Shown: positions 18,383 through 26,500 of the stretch, in pieces
Numbering within the stretch: position 1 is the first letter of the stretch
Layout: each line of letters opens with the position of its first letter
From: an uncultured Altererythrobacter sp.
Lineage (GTDB): Bacteria; Pseudomonadota; Alphaproteobacteria; Sphingomonadales; Sphingomonadaceae
Assembly (NCBI GenBank): GCA_913055875.1
Contig: CAJXJY010000006.1
Coordinates: forward strand, 1 to 64,000
Direction: 5' to 3'
DNA: 64,000 nucleotides
The notes under the pieces: model-generated
The model's database searches: none
The model's input: the letters and a program-made list of their open reading frames with translations, nothing else
Told to the model about the DNA's origin: nothing
Made by a program: the position numbers and the translations under genes

Positions 18383-19429
18383 TCAAATCCACCCGGCCAG
18401 TTCGCGGCGGACGAGCGTTTCGAGCATGTCCATCCCAGCCTCGCCCGCATTGAGGCAGGACAGCGCGGCAAACTTCTCGCCGCCTGCACCGAGGAACTGC
18501 TCGCTGCCCTGGATCGCGATTTCCTCGAGCGTTTCGAGGCAGTCGGCGGAAAAGCCCGGCGTCGCGACCGCGAGCCGCCTGGTGCCGCCGTTCGCCTCGG
18601 TTTCGAGCGTCGCGTCGGTGGCCGGTTCGAGCCACTTCGCGCGCCCGAAGCGCGACTGGAAGGTGGTCACGAAGCGCACGCCCGGGCGCGCCATCGCCTC
18701 CTCGAGCAGCCGTGCGGTCTTGCGGCAATGGCAGTGATAGGGATCGCCCAGATGGAGGGTGCGCTCGGGCATGCCGTGGAAACTCAGCAGCAGCACCTCG
18801 GGCGCGAAATCGAGTGCGTCGAGCTGCGCGCCGAGATCCTGCGCCAGCGCAGCGATATAGGCCGGGTCGTCGTGATAGGGTGGCAGCGTGCGCAAGGCGG
18901 GTTGCCACCGCATCGTCCGCAGCTTCTCCGCAGCCTTGTCCACAACCGTTGCGGTCGTCGCGGCGCAATATTGCGGATAGAGCGGAGCAAGCAGAATGCG
19001 CTCGCACCCGGAATCCATCAGCGCCTGCAGCTCGTCGCCGATCGCCGGCGTGCCGTAGCGCATGGCCCACCGTACAGTGACGCTTTCGCATAGGCGTTCC
19101 TGCAGCCGCTCCGCCTGCTCGGCGGTGATCGCGGCGAGCGGCGAGCCCTTGTCGGTCCACACCTGACTATAGGCATGCGCGCTTTTCTTCGGCCGCGTAT
19201 TGAGCACGATCCCGCGCAGGATCGGCTGCCATGCGATCGGCGGTATCTCGACCACCCGCCGGTCCGACAGGAACTCCCTGAGATAGCGCCGCACGGATTT
19301 CGCATCGGGCGCGTCGGGCGTGCCGAGATTGATCAGCAGCACGCCGATCCCGCCCGAGCGAACGGACGGATGGTCGGCAGGCAGGGACTGTTCATGCCGG
19401 GCCTGCCCTGAGCTTGTCGAATGGGTCAT
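18383..19429 (-). CDS. hemH: Ferrochelatase
   Basis: 348 residues. GVLLINLGTPDAPDAKSVRRYL is the family N-terminus, YGTPAIGDELQAL and LLSFHGMPERTLHLGDPYHC follow, with the conserved catalytic His and the later TFQSRFGRAKWLEP. The enzyme inserts Fe2+ into protoporphyrin IX at the membrane. The ATG at 19429 overlaps the stop of the upstream oxidoreductase gene (ATGA), which argues for this start. The first 12 residues (THSTSSGQARHEQ) are translated from a CTGAGC-TTGTCGA palindrome half, an odd lineage-specific extension. Confidence 0.93.
   Translation of the reverse strand: MTHSTSSGQARHEQSLPADHPSVRSGGIGVLLINLGTPDAPDAKSVRRYLREFLSDRRVVEIPPIAWQPILRGIVLNTRPKKSAHAYSQVWTDKGSPLAAITAEQAERLQERLCESVTVRWAMRYGTPAIGDELQALMDSGCERILLAPLYPQYCAATTATVVDKAAEKLRTMRWQPALRTLPPYHDDPAYIAALAQDLGAQLDALDFAPEVLLLSFHGMPERTLHLGDPYHCHCRKTARLLEEAMARPGVRFVTTFQSRFGRAKWLEPATDATLETEANGGTRRLAVATPGFSADCLETLEEIAIQGSEQFLGAGGEKFAALSCLNAGEAGMDMLETLVRRELAGWI
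19397..19420. repeat. Half of palindromic motif E inside the hemH start region
   Basis: The stretch GCCTGCCCTGAGCTTGTCGA at 19400-19419 is the same motif as elements E1 and E3, here as a single arm. It is in frame with hemH and encodes SSGQAR near the N-terminus. Confidence 0.6.
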
Positions 19430-21696
19430 AAGCCGCCCGATAGCAGCGGTAGGCGGCGCAGGCGCAAGCCCGTCGCCGAAAAAAGCGCATTGGCGATGGC
19501 GGGCGCGGCGACCGCGACGCCGAGTTCGCCCGGATCGAAGGCCGGCGCCTCGCTGTCGACGAACTCGACTTCGATCTCGGGGCAGTCCTCGAGTTTGGGG
19601 AGCGCGAGGTCGGCGAGCGTGCGGCTGGTCGGCAGGCCGTCGAAATAGCCGGTCGAAGCGCCGAGCGCGAGGCTCATGCCGAACACCAGTCCGCCTTCGA
19701 TCTGCTGGCGCGCGAGCTCGATATTGACGATCCGGCCGATATCGACCGCCGCCGCCAGCCGGGTCACGCGCACCCCGCCTTCGCCCTGCCGCGCGGTGGC
19801 GATGCAGGCGATCCGCCCGCCGCTTTCCGCATCGCCCATCCGGTGGCAGGCGAGGCCCTGGCCGCTCTGGTCGCGCCCCGCATCCCACTGCGCCAGCTGC
19901 GCCGCGCGCTGGAGGCACACCGCCATGCGCGGCTGGTCGCCGAGCATCGCGATGCGATAGGACAGCGGTTCGCGGTTGTTGCGCGCGGCCAGCTCGTCGA
20001 CGAAGCATTCGGTGAAGAAGGCGGTCATCGCATCGCCGCCGCCGCGCATCCGCCCGGTCGGGAGCGGCAGCGTGACCGGCACGTGGTCGAGCGCGACATC
20101 GGGTATCGCATAGGGCGGCATCGCGCCTTCGAGCGCGAGTGCATCGGCCTCGCCCGAGGCCTGCGCGATCGCGGCTTTCGTCGTCTTGTTGTCGAACAGC
20201 CGCGCGCCCCATTCGCGCGCGGTGGCGGGCATGGCGACGCGCGCGCGCCAACTCGCAATGCTGCCGTCGCGTCCGGTCCGGGCCGAGAGCAGCGCCTTGG
20301 CCGGTGCGCGCGGCCGCCCCGCGAGTTGTTCCTGCCAGCGCGACCACACAAGCTGGACCGGGCGCGGCGAGACTTCGCGCGCGATCAGCGCGACCTCGAT
20401 CGCGTGGTCGCGTTCGAGCCGCGCGTCGAAGCTGCCGCCCGCGGGCATGGGGTAGAGCACCACATCGTCGAGCGAGAGCCCGATCGCATCGGCGGCGGCC
20501 TGCCGCGCGCCTTCGGGCGCCTGGCTCGCGAGCCACAGTTCGAGCCGGCCGTCGGCGAGCCGCGCGGTGGCACCGGCGGTTTCTAGCGGAGCGTGGAGCG
20601 CGGGCGCGACTTCGTAGCGCAGCGTCAGGTTCGGCTCGCCCATTGCGCTATCGCCTGCGCCGCGCGTGGCGACGCGGATCGCCTTGCCCTCGATGAGCCC
20701 GGTTTCGAGCCGCTCGTCGAGATCGCCGCCGTCGAGCGGGCCGGTGACTTCGAAGCGCGGATCGGCGTGCACGAGCGCCTGTTCGGCGGCCCACCAATTG
20801 GTTGCCACCGCCGCCAGCCAGCGCTTGCCCTGCACGAGCTGCAGCGCACCCGGCGTCTTGCGGCTCTCGAACCGCGTCAGCTCGCCCTGCGGGAGCGGCG
20901 CGTGACGGATCGCGGCATAGACCATGTCGGGCAGGCGGATATCGCCCGCGAACTGGAAGCTCCCGTCGACCTTGGCCGGGCCGTCGAGCCGCATCGGGCT
21001 GCTCTCCTCCCCGGCCTCGCCGGGCACGGGGCGTTCGCGCGCCGGTTCGGGGCGCAGCGGCGGCGGATCGGGCGGTTCGTATGCTGCGGCGGATTCGGCC
21101 AGTTCGGCGAAGCTCAGCCGCCGGTCGCCGAGCGCGACGAAGCCGTCCTCGGCCCGGCATTCTTCCCAGCTCGCACCCCACCGCTCCGCCGCCGCCATGC
21201 ACAGCATCGCGCGCGCGGCTGCAGCGGCCTCGCGTGCGGGTACCTCATAGGCGTCGAGCGTGGTTCCCGCCGCGGTCGCGGTGAAGCGCGAAATCTGCGC
21301 AAAGCGCTCGGGCAGCAGATCGTCCGCCTCGTCGGCGAGGCCCGGGAACAGCGGCATCCACAGCGGTGCCCACTCCGCCGCGAGCGGGACATTGGCGTAG
21401 GCGCCGCTAACAGGTGCCGGCTCGACCGCGACCTGGCGCCAGTCGGCGCCGAGCTCGGTCGCGACCACCTGCGGGATCAGGGTGGTGACGCCCTGCCCCA
21501 TTTCGAGCTGCGGCACCGCCACCGTCACCACGCCGTCGCGCGCGACCTTCAGCCACGACCCGAAGGCGTATTCGCCCCGTCCGGGCGCCAGCGGGGCGGT
21601 ATATGTGCGCGGCATCAGCCCCCAGGCGACCAGCAGGCCGCCGCCGACCGCGGCTCCGGCGAGAACGCCCCGGCGGCTGATGCGCAGGTCAGCCAT
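19426..21696 (-). CDS. Tat-exported molybdopterin-binding oxidoreductase subunit (isoquinoline 1-oxidoreductase beta-like)
   Basis: 756 residues. A twin-arginine signal (ISRRGVLAGAAVGGGLLVAWG) opens the protein, then the xanthine dehydrogenase-family aldehyde oxidase domains: VAVPQLEMGQGVTTLIPQVVATEL, DIRLPDMVYAAIRHAP, GEPNLTLRYEV, RMRGGGDAMTAFFTECFVDELA and the C-terminal AAVDIGRIVNIELARQQIEGG. These bind molybdenum cofactor. IorB-type partners with a small 2Fe-2S subunit (IorA) and c-type cytochromes usually lie beside it; none is here. It overlaps mrp upstream by 8 bases and hemH downstream by 3, so the three are coupled. Confidence 0.82.
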   Translation of the reverse strand: MADLRISRRGVLAGAAVGGGLLVAWGLMPRTYTAPLAPGRGEYAFGSWLKVARDGVVTVAVPQLEMGQGVTTLIPQVVATELGADWRQVAVEPAPVSGAYANVPLAAEWAPLWMPLFPGLADEADDLLPERFAQISRFTATAAGTTLDAYEVPAREAAAAARAMLCMAAAERWGASWEECRAEDGFVALGDRRLSFAELAESAAAYEPPDPPPLRPEPARERPVPGEAGEESSPMRLDGPAKVDGSFQFAGDIRLPDMVYAAIRHAPLPQGELTRFESRKTPGALQLVQGKRWLAAVATNWWAAEQALVHADPRFEVTGPLDGGDLDERLETGLIEGKAIRVATRGAGDSAMGEPNLTLRYEVAPALHAPLETAGATARLADGRLELWLASQAPEGARQAAADAIGLSLDDVVLYPMPAGGSFDARLERDHAIEVALIAREVSPRPVQLVWSRWQEQLAGRPRAPAKALLSARTGRDGSIASWRARVAMPATAREWGARLFDNKTTKAAIAQASGEADALALEGAMPPYAIPDVALDHVPVTLPLPTGRMRGGGDAMTAFFTECFVDELAARNNREPLSYRIAMLGDQPRMAVCLQRAAQLAQWDAGRDQSGQGLACHRMGDAESGGRIACIATARQGEGGVRVTRLAAAVDIGRIVNIELARQQIEGGLVFGMSLALGASTGYFDGLPTSRTLADLALPKLEDCPEIEVEFVDSEAPAFDPGELGVAVAAPAIANALFSATGLRLRRLPLLSGGL

Positions 21697-22654
21697 CTAT
21701 TGCTGCGAGCGCATCGGAAAGCCGCGCGGCGAGGTCGGCGAAGATGTCCGCGGCGGAGCCGCTCCCCGCGGCGGGCGGCGTACCCGCATCGCTCTGCTCG
21801 CGGATTTCGGGGGCGAGCGGGATGCGCCCGAGGAAAGGCAGGCCGAGCTCATCCGCTGCGGCTTCGACGCCGCCCTGTCCGAACGGATCGCTGACTTCGC
21901 CGCAATGCGGGCAGGCATAGCCCGCCATGTTCTCGACCAGCCCGAGTACCGGCACGCTGCCGGCCTCGAACAATTGCATCGCGCGGCGGGCGTCTATCAG
22001 GGCGAGGTCCTGCGGGGTCGAGACGATCACCGCGCCCGCCGGCTTGTGCTTCTGCAGCATCGACAGCTGCACGTCGCCGGTGCCGGGCGGAAGATCGATC
22101 AGGATGATCTCGGCATCGCCCCAGTTCGCATCGATCAGCTGGCCGAGCGCATTGCCCGCCATCGGCCCGCGCCACGCCAGCGCCTTGCCCGGTTCGACGA
22201 GGTGCCCCATCGACAACACCGGCACGTCCCATTCGCTCGGAACGGGGACCAGCTTGTCGTTTTCCGCCACCGGCCGCTCGCCGGCATTGCCGAGAATGGT
22301 CGGCTGCGACGGGCCGTAGACGTCGGCATCGACCAGCCCGACCTTGCGACCCGCGCGGGCCAGCGCGACCGCAAGGTTGGCGGTCAGCGTCGACTTGCCG
22401 ACTCCGCCCTTGCCCGATCCGACCGCGATCAGCGTGCGTTTGGGCTTGTCGGCCATCATCGCCACGCGCACTTCGGAGACGCCCTCCGCAGAGCCCAGAA
22501 TATCCTTCAGCGCGGCCTCGACATCAGCGCGGCCCTTGCCGTCGAGACCGCTCGCATCGATCACCACGGTAACGAGTCCATCGGCCAGTTTGAGCGATTG
22601 CGTCCGCAATACGAGCGACGCGGGGAGCAGCTGATTCAGGGCCTGTTCGTCCAT
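21689..22654 (-). CDS. mrp: Mrp/NBP35-family iron-sulfur carrier ATPase
   Basis: 321 residues from ATG 22654. A short DUF59-like N-terminal part (about 1-80) precedes the deviant Walker A AVGSGKGGVGKSTLTANLA, then DADVYGPSQP, the switch-like IDLPPGTGDVQLSM and the cluster-binding CxxC in GYACPHCGE. The family (Mrp, ApbC) carries and transfers Fe-S clusters using ATP. It is divergent from hflK; a TATAAA stretch just before hflK lies in the 74-base gap. Confidence 0.92.
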   Translation of the reverse strand: MDEQALNQLLPASLVLRTQSLKLADGLVTVVIDASGLDGKGRADVEAALKDILGSAEGVSEVRVAMMADKPKRTLIAVGSGKGGVGKSTLTANLAVALARAGRKVGLVDADVYGPSQPTILGNAGERPVAENDKLVPVPSEWDVPVLSMGHLVEPGKALAWRGPMAGNALGQLIDANWGDAEIILIDLPPGTGDVQLSMLQKHKPAGAVIVSTPQDLALIDARRAMQLFEAGSVPVLGLVENMAGYACPHCGEVSDPFGQGGVEAAADELGLPFLGRIPLAPEIREQSDAGTPPAAGSGSAADIFADLAARLSDALAAIDG

Positions 22655-22728
22655 CGCGCGCGTCCCTAGCATTGAATTCGCGCCTGCAACCCCTGTTTTT
22701 CCCGCAATCGACACCTATAAAGAGACGC

Positions 22729-23925
22729 ATGGACATGTTGGACGGTTTCAGGAAGCGGATCGGGTTGGCGATGGCCGGCAAGAGCCCGTGGGGTGGCGGC
22801 AGCAATAACGGCGACGACGACGGCGGATCGGATGGCGATTCCGGCGGCGGCGCTTCCAACGGCAAGGGTTCGAAGGGCGGTTCGAAAGGCAATGGCCCGC
22901 GCAATCCGTGGCTCCCTCCGGGCGCAGGCGATAGCGATGGGCCGCGCCGCTCGGCCAATATCGAGGATATCTTCAAGAACCGCGGCCCCGAGGGCCCGAG
23001 GCGCAAGGGCGGAGGCGGTGGTCCGCGCGGGCCCAATTTCCGCTTCCCGCAGCGGCCCGGCGGCAAGAGCTGGTTCCCGGTTGCGCTGGTCGCGATCGTG
23101 GGTGTCGGCCTGCTGGCGACCAGCATGCACCTGATCGGACCGCAGGAGCAGGCGGTGGTCAAGACGCTCGGCAATTACACCAGGACGCTCGAATCCGGCT
23201 TGCAGTTCTCGGCGCCGTTTCCGTTCGAAACGGTCGATGTCGAGGATGTCGAGGGCGTGCGCGACATCCGCATTCCGGGCAGCGACCAGCAGGTCAAGCT
23301 GATCCTCACCGGCGACCAGAACCTGGTCGACCTGAGCTATATCGTGCGCTGGAACATCAAGGACCTGGCCGATTTCAAGTTCCGCCTCGTCGCGCCCGAG
23401 GAAACCGTCAACGAAGCGGCCGAGGCGGCGATGCGCGCCGCGATCGCGGAAAAGGATCTCGACGAGACCTTCTCGGGTCAGGGCCGCGCCGCGATCGAGC
23501 TGGACGTGCGCGAACGCATGCAGCGCTCGCTCGATTCGTATCGTGCGGGTATCCGCGTACTCGGCGTCGAGATCGAAAAGGCCGACCCGCCCGCGCAGGT
23601 GGTCGACGCCTTCCGCGACGTGCAGGTGGCCGAGCAGAATGCCGATGCGGCGCGCAACCAGGCGCAGGGCTATGCGCAGCAGGTCCTGGCGCAGGCGCAG
23701 GGCGAGGCCGAGGCGTTCGACAAGGTCTACGAGCAATACCGGCTCGCACCCGACGTGACGCGCCAGCGTCTCTATTACGAAACTATGGAGCGCGTGCTGA
23801 GCGAGACCGACAAGACCATCGTCGAGGCCGAGGGCGTGACGCCCTACCTGCCGCTGCCCGAAATCCGCCGCCGGGCGCAGCAAGCGTCGCCTGCGACCAC
23901 CGTGACCGCGCCGGAGGGCCAGTAA
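22729..23925 (+). CDS. hflK: FtsH protease regulator HflK
   Basis: 398 residues from ATG 22729; an upstream ATG at 22672 overlaps the mrp start region and is less likely. A long glycine-, lysine- and arginine-rich cytosolic segment (residues 15-115) precedes a membrane helix (SWFPVALVAIVGVGLLATSM) and an SPFH/band-7 domain: GPQEQAVVKTLGNYTRTLESG, LVDLSYIVRWNIKDL and a coiled tail with AQGYAQQVLAQAQGEAEAF. HflK and HflC form the cage around FtsH in the inner membrane. The hflC ATG follows 1 base after this stop. Confidence 0.94.
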   Translation: MDMLDGFRKRIGLAMAGKSPWGGGSNNGDDDGGSDGDSGGGASNGKGSKGGSKGNGPRNPWLPPGAGDSDGPRRSANIEDIFKNRGPEGPRRKGGGGGPRGPNFRFPQRPGGKSWFPVALVAIVGVGLLATSMHLIGPQEQAVVKTLGNYTRTLESGLQFSAPFPFETVDVEDVEGVRDIRIPGSDQQVKLILTGDQNLVDLSYIVRWNIKDLADFKFRLVAPEETVNEAAEAAMRAAIAEKDLDETFSGQGRAAIELDVRERMQRSLDSYRAGIRVLGVEIEKADPPAQVVDAFRDVQVAEQNADAARNQAQGYAQQVLAQAQGEAEAFDKVYEQYRLAPDVTRQRLYYETMERVLSETDKTIVEAEGVTPYLPLPEIRRRAQQASPATTVTAPEGQ

Positions 23926-23926
23926 C

Positions 23927-24772
23927 ATGGGACAGATCTGGGAAAATCATCGCGGAACGATCGTCGCGCTCGCCGTCGCACTGATCGCGCTGTTCGCCAG
24001 CGTCTACGTGGTCGAGGAAGAGGAGCAGGCGGTCATCATCCGGACCGGCGAACCGATCGGAACGGTCAATACGCCCGGCGGCACTACCGGCGCGGGCATC
24101 TACCTGCGCGTACCGTTCATCGACCGGGTGGTGCGGATAGAGAAGCGGCTGCTCGACCTCGACATGACCGACGAGGAAGTGCTGTCGAACGACCAGCAGC
24201 GCCTGCTGGTCAACGCCTATGCGCGATTTCGCATCACCGATCCGGTCCGGATGGTCGAGCGCGCCGGATCGACCGACGGCGTGCGCAACGCGCTCGAGCC
24301 GATCCTCAACTCGGTGCTGCGGCAGGAACTCGGGCGGCGGACCTTCCAGGCGATGCTGACCGCCGAACGCGGCTCGGCGCTGGCCAATGTCCGCGCCAAT
24401 CTCGACCGGCAGGCGCGGCAATACGGGGCCGAAGTGGTCGATGTGCAGATCAAGCGCACCGACCTGCCCGACGCGCCGCTGCAATCGGCCTTCCGCCGGA
24501 TGGAATCGGACCGCGAACGCGAGGCGCGCACGATCCGCGCGCAGGGCGGGCGCGATGCGCGCATCATCCGCGCCGAAGCGGATGCCGAAGCGGCCCGGAT
24601 CTATGCCGAAAGCTTCGGCCAGGATGCCGCGTTCTACGATTTCTACCGCGCGATGCAGAGCTACGACACGACCTTTGCCAAGGCGCGGCCGGGCGAGGAT
24701 CCCAAGGGCGAAAGCTCGATCATCCTGTCGCCCGACAACGAATATCTCCGGCAGTTCCGCGGACGGCGTTGA
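23927..24772 (+). CDS. hflC: FtsH protease regulator HflC
   Basis: 281 residues. An N-terminal membrane helix (IVALAVALIALFASVYVV) is followed by an SPFH/band-7 domain (EEEQAVIIRTGEPIG, RIEKRLLDLDMTDEEVLSND, VNAYARFRITDPVRM) and the helical tail with AEADAEAARIYAESFGQDAAF, typical of HflC. It partners with HflK. The next gene, a Do-type protease, is 135 bases away; together the three are an envelope proteolysis and quality-control group, an arrangement common in proteobacteria. Confidence 0.94.
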   Translation: MGQIWENHRGTIVALAVALIALFASVYVVEEEEQAVIIRTGEPIGTVNTPGGTTGAGIYLRVPFIDRVVRIEKRLLDLDMTDEEVLSNDQQRLLVNAYARFRITDPVRMVERAGSTDGVRNALEPILNSVLRQELGRRTFQAMLTAERGSALANVRANLDRQARQYGAEVVDVQIKRTDLPDAPLQSAFRRMESDREREARTIRAQGGRDARIIRAEADAEAARIYAESFGQDAAFYDFYRAMQSYDTTFAKARPGEDPKGESSIILSPDNEYLRQFRGRR

Positions 24773-24907
24773 CCGTTCGTCGATTGCGCCCGCGCGATCG
24801 ATCGGCGTTCAATCGGCGTTCAGAGCGGGGCCAGCTACTACCGCCGGAACTTTGCCGCGCCCCGGGCGTGATCGGGGTGCGAGACCAATGAGAGGAACCA
24901 TAAGGAC

Positions 24908-26449
24908 GTGAAGCCCGTGAAATACGCATATGGACTGACTTCGGCGCTGCTCGCCGGCGGCGCCACGATATCGCTTCTGACCGGCTATCCCGCCGGAGCC
25001 CAGGTCGCGCAGAACGACGACAGCGCGATCAGCAATGTCGTGCCGCGCGCCGGCGCGCCGTCGAGCTTCGCCGACCTGACCGAGCAATTGCAGCCGGCGG
25101 TGGTCAACATCTCCACCCGCCAGCGGGTCGAGGTGGCGAGCCGCAATCCCTTCGCGGGCACGCCGTTCGCCGAACTGTTCAACCGCCGCCGCGGCAGCCA
25201 GCCCGACGAGCCGGTGACGCGCGAGGCGCAGTCGCTCGGCTCGGGCTTCTTCGTTTCCGCCGACGGTTACGTGGTGACCAACAACCACGTCGTCAGCCCG
25301 ACCGGGCGCGGCACGGTCGAGGAAATCACCGTCACCATGCCCGACGGCACCGAATACCCGGCCGAGCTGGTCGGGGCGGATTCGCAATCGGATCTCGCGG
25401 TACTCAAGGTCAGCCGCTCGCGCCCGTTCCCGTTCGTCCGGTTCGGCGATTCGAGCCAGGCGCGCGTCGGCGACTGGGTGATCGCGATCGGCAATCCGTT
25501 CGGCCTCGGCGGGACGGTGACCAGCGGCATCGTCTCCTCGGTGCTGCGCAACACCGGCGGCGGGGCCTACGACCGCTACATCCAGACCGATGCCAGCATC
25601 AATCGCGGCAATTCGGGCGGTCCGCTCTTCGACATGCAGGGCAACGTCATCGGCATCAACAACGCGATCATCTCGCCGACCGGCGGCAGCGTCGGGATCG
25701 GCTTTGCGATTCCGGCCGAGACCGCCGCACCGATCGTCGCCAAGCTGCGCGACGGCGTGGAGATCGAGCGCGGTTATCTCGGCGTGCAGATCCAGCCGGT
25801 GACCGAGGATCTCGCATCCTCGCTCGGGCTCGAACGCAATCGCGGCGAGATCGTGCAGACCGTCGTTCCCGGCGAGGCCGCCGACCGCGCTGGTATCGAA
25901 GCTGGCGACATCGTCCTCAGCGTCGATCGCAAGGAAGTGACTCCCGACCAGACGCTGTCCTTCATCGTCGCCAATATCTCGCCGGGCACGACCATCCCGG
26001 TCACGCTGCTGCGGGACGGCCAGCGCCGCACCGTCAACCTGACGGTCGGCAAGCGCCCGAGCGACGAGGAACTGCGCCAGAGCCAGCTGTTCTCGCAGGA
26101 CGACGACGAGGACGAACCGCAGGCACCCGATGCGGACATGAGCGATGTCATCTCGGACAAGCTCGGCCTCGGCGTGGTCGAGGTGAATGCGGAAATCGCC
26201 CGTCAGCTCGGCATCGACCGCGATACGCAGGGTCTCGCCGTTGCGGTGGTCGATCCCAATTCCGACGCGGCGCGCAAGGGCCTGCAGCGGCGCGACGTGA
26301 TCCTGACGGCGAACTATCGTCCGGTCGCGACCACCGCCGATCTCGAAGCCATCGTCGCCGAGGCGGAGGCAGCAGGACGCGATGCAGTGCTGTTGCGGGT
26401 ACAGCGGCGCGGCCGCCCGGCGGCCTATGTCGCTGTCAGGTTCCGCTGA
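24908..26449 (+). CDS. degP: Do-type periplasmic serine protease (DegP/MucD family)
   Basis: 513 residues. A signal peptide (SALLAGGATISLLTGYPAGAQ) precedes a trypsin-like domain with the complete triad: His127 in TNNHVV, Asp162 in QSDLAVLKV, Ser236 in GNSGGPLF. Two PDZ domains follow (from about GYLGVQIQPV and LGLGVVEVNAEIARQLG), separated by an acidic linker (DDDEDEPQAPDADM). It degrades or chaperones misfolded envelope proteins. GTG starts at 24908 and 24917 are both possible; GAGGA at 24893 favours the first. The 135-base leader holds a tandem ATCGGCGTTCA pair near 24800. Confidence 0.93.
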   Translation: MKPVKYAYGLTSALLAGGATISLLTGYPAGAQVAQNDDSAISNVVPRAGAPSSFADLTEQLQPAVVNISTRQRVEVASRNPFAGTPFAELFNRRRGSQPDEPVTREAQSLGSGFFVSADGYVVTNNHVVSPTGRGTVEEITVTMPDGTEYPAELVGADSQSDLAVLKVSRSRPFPFVRFGDSSQARVGDWVIAIGNPFGLGGTVTSGIVSSVLRNTGGGAYDRYIQTDASINRGNSGGPLFDMQGNVIGINNAIISPTGGSVGIGFAIPAETAAPIVAKLRDGVEIERGYLGVQIQPVTEDLASSLGLERNRGEIVQTVVPGEAADRAGIEAGDIVLSVDRKEVTPDQTLSFIVANISPGTTIPVTLLRDGQRRTVNLTVGKRPSDEELRQSQLFSQDDDEDEPQAPDADMSDVISDKLGLGVVEVNAEIARQLGIDRDTQGLAVAVVDPNSDAARKGLQRRDVILTANYRPVATTADLEAIVAEAEAAGRDAVLLRVQRRGRPAAYVAVRFR

Positions 26450-26467
26450 CGGCAATTCGGTAGACTA

Positions 26468-26500
26468 GAGTCGTTTTCAGCTTCGCTGAATCGGCACCGG
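26468..26500. repeat. Partial copy of element B (B3) at the 3' end of the PBP1A gene
   Basis: GAGTCGTTTTCAGCTTCGCT followed by GAA-CGGCACCGG matches the outer end of elements B1/B2 (compare the right end of B2 at 46167-46199, read in reverse). It contains a small hairpin TTCAGC-GAA-GCTGAA. The last codons of the PBP1A gene (PIQRS, stop) are encoded inside it. Confidence 0.6.

Noticed and set aside
24840-24880. GGAACTT upstream of degP as an ECF (sigmaE or EcfG) promoter
   Set aside because: The -35-like GGAAC is present, but no convincing -10 (CGTT or TCAAA type) lies at 15-18 bases. Kept out of the feature list.
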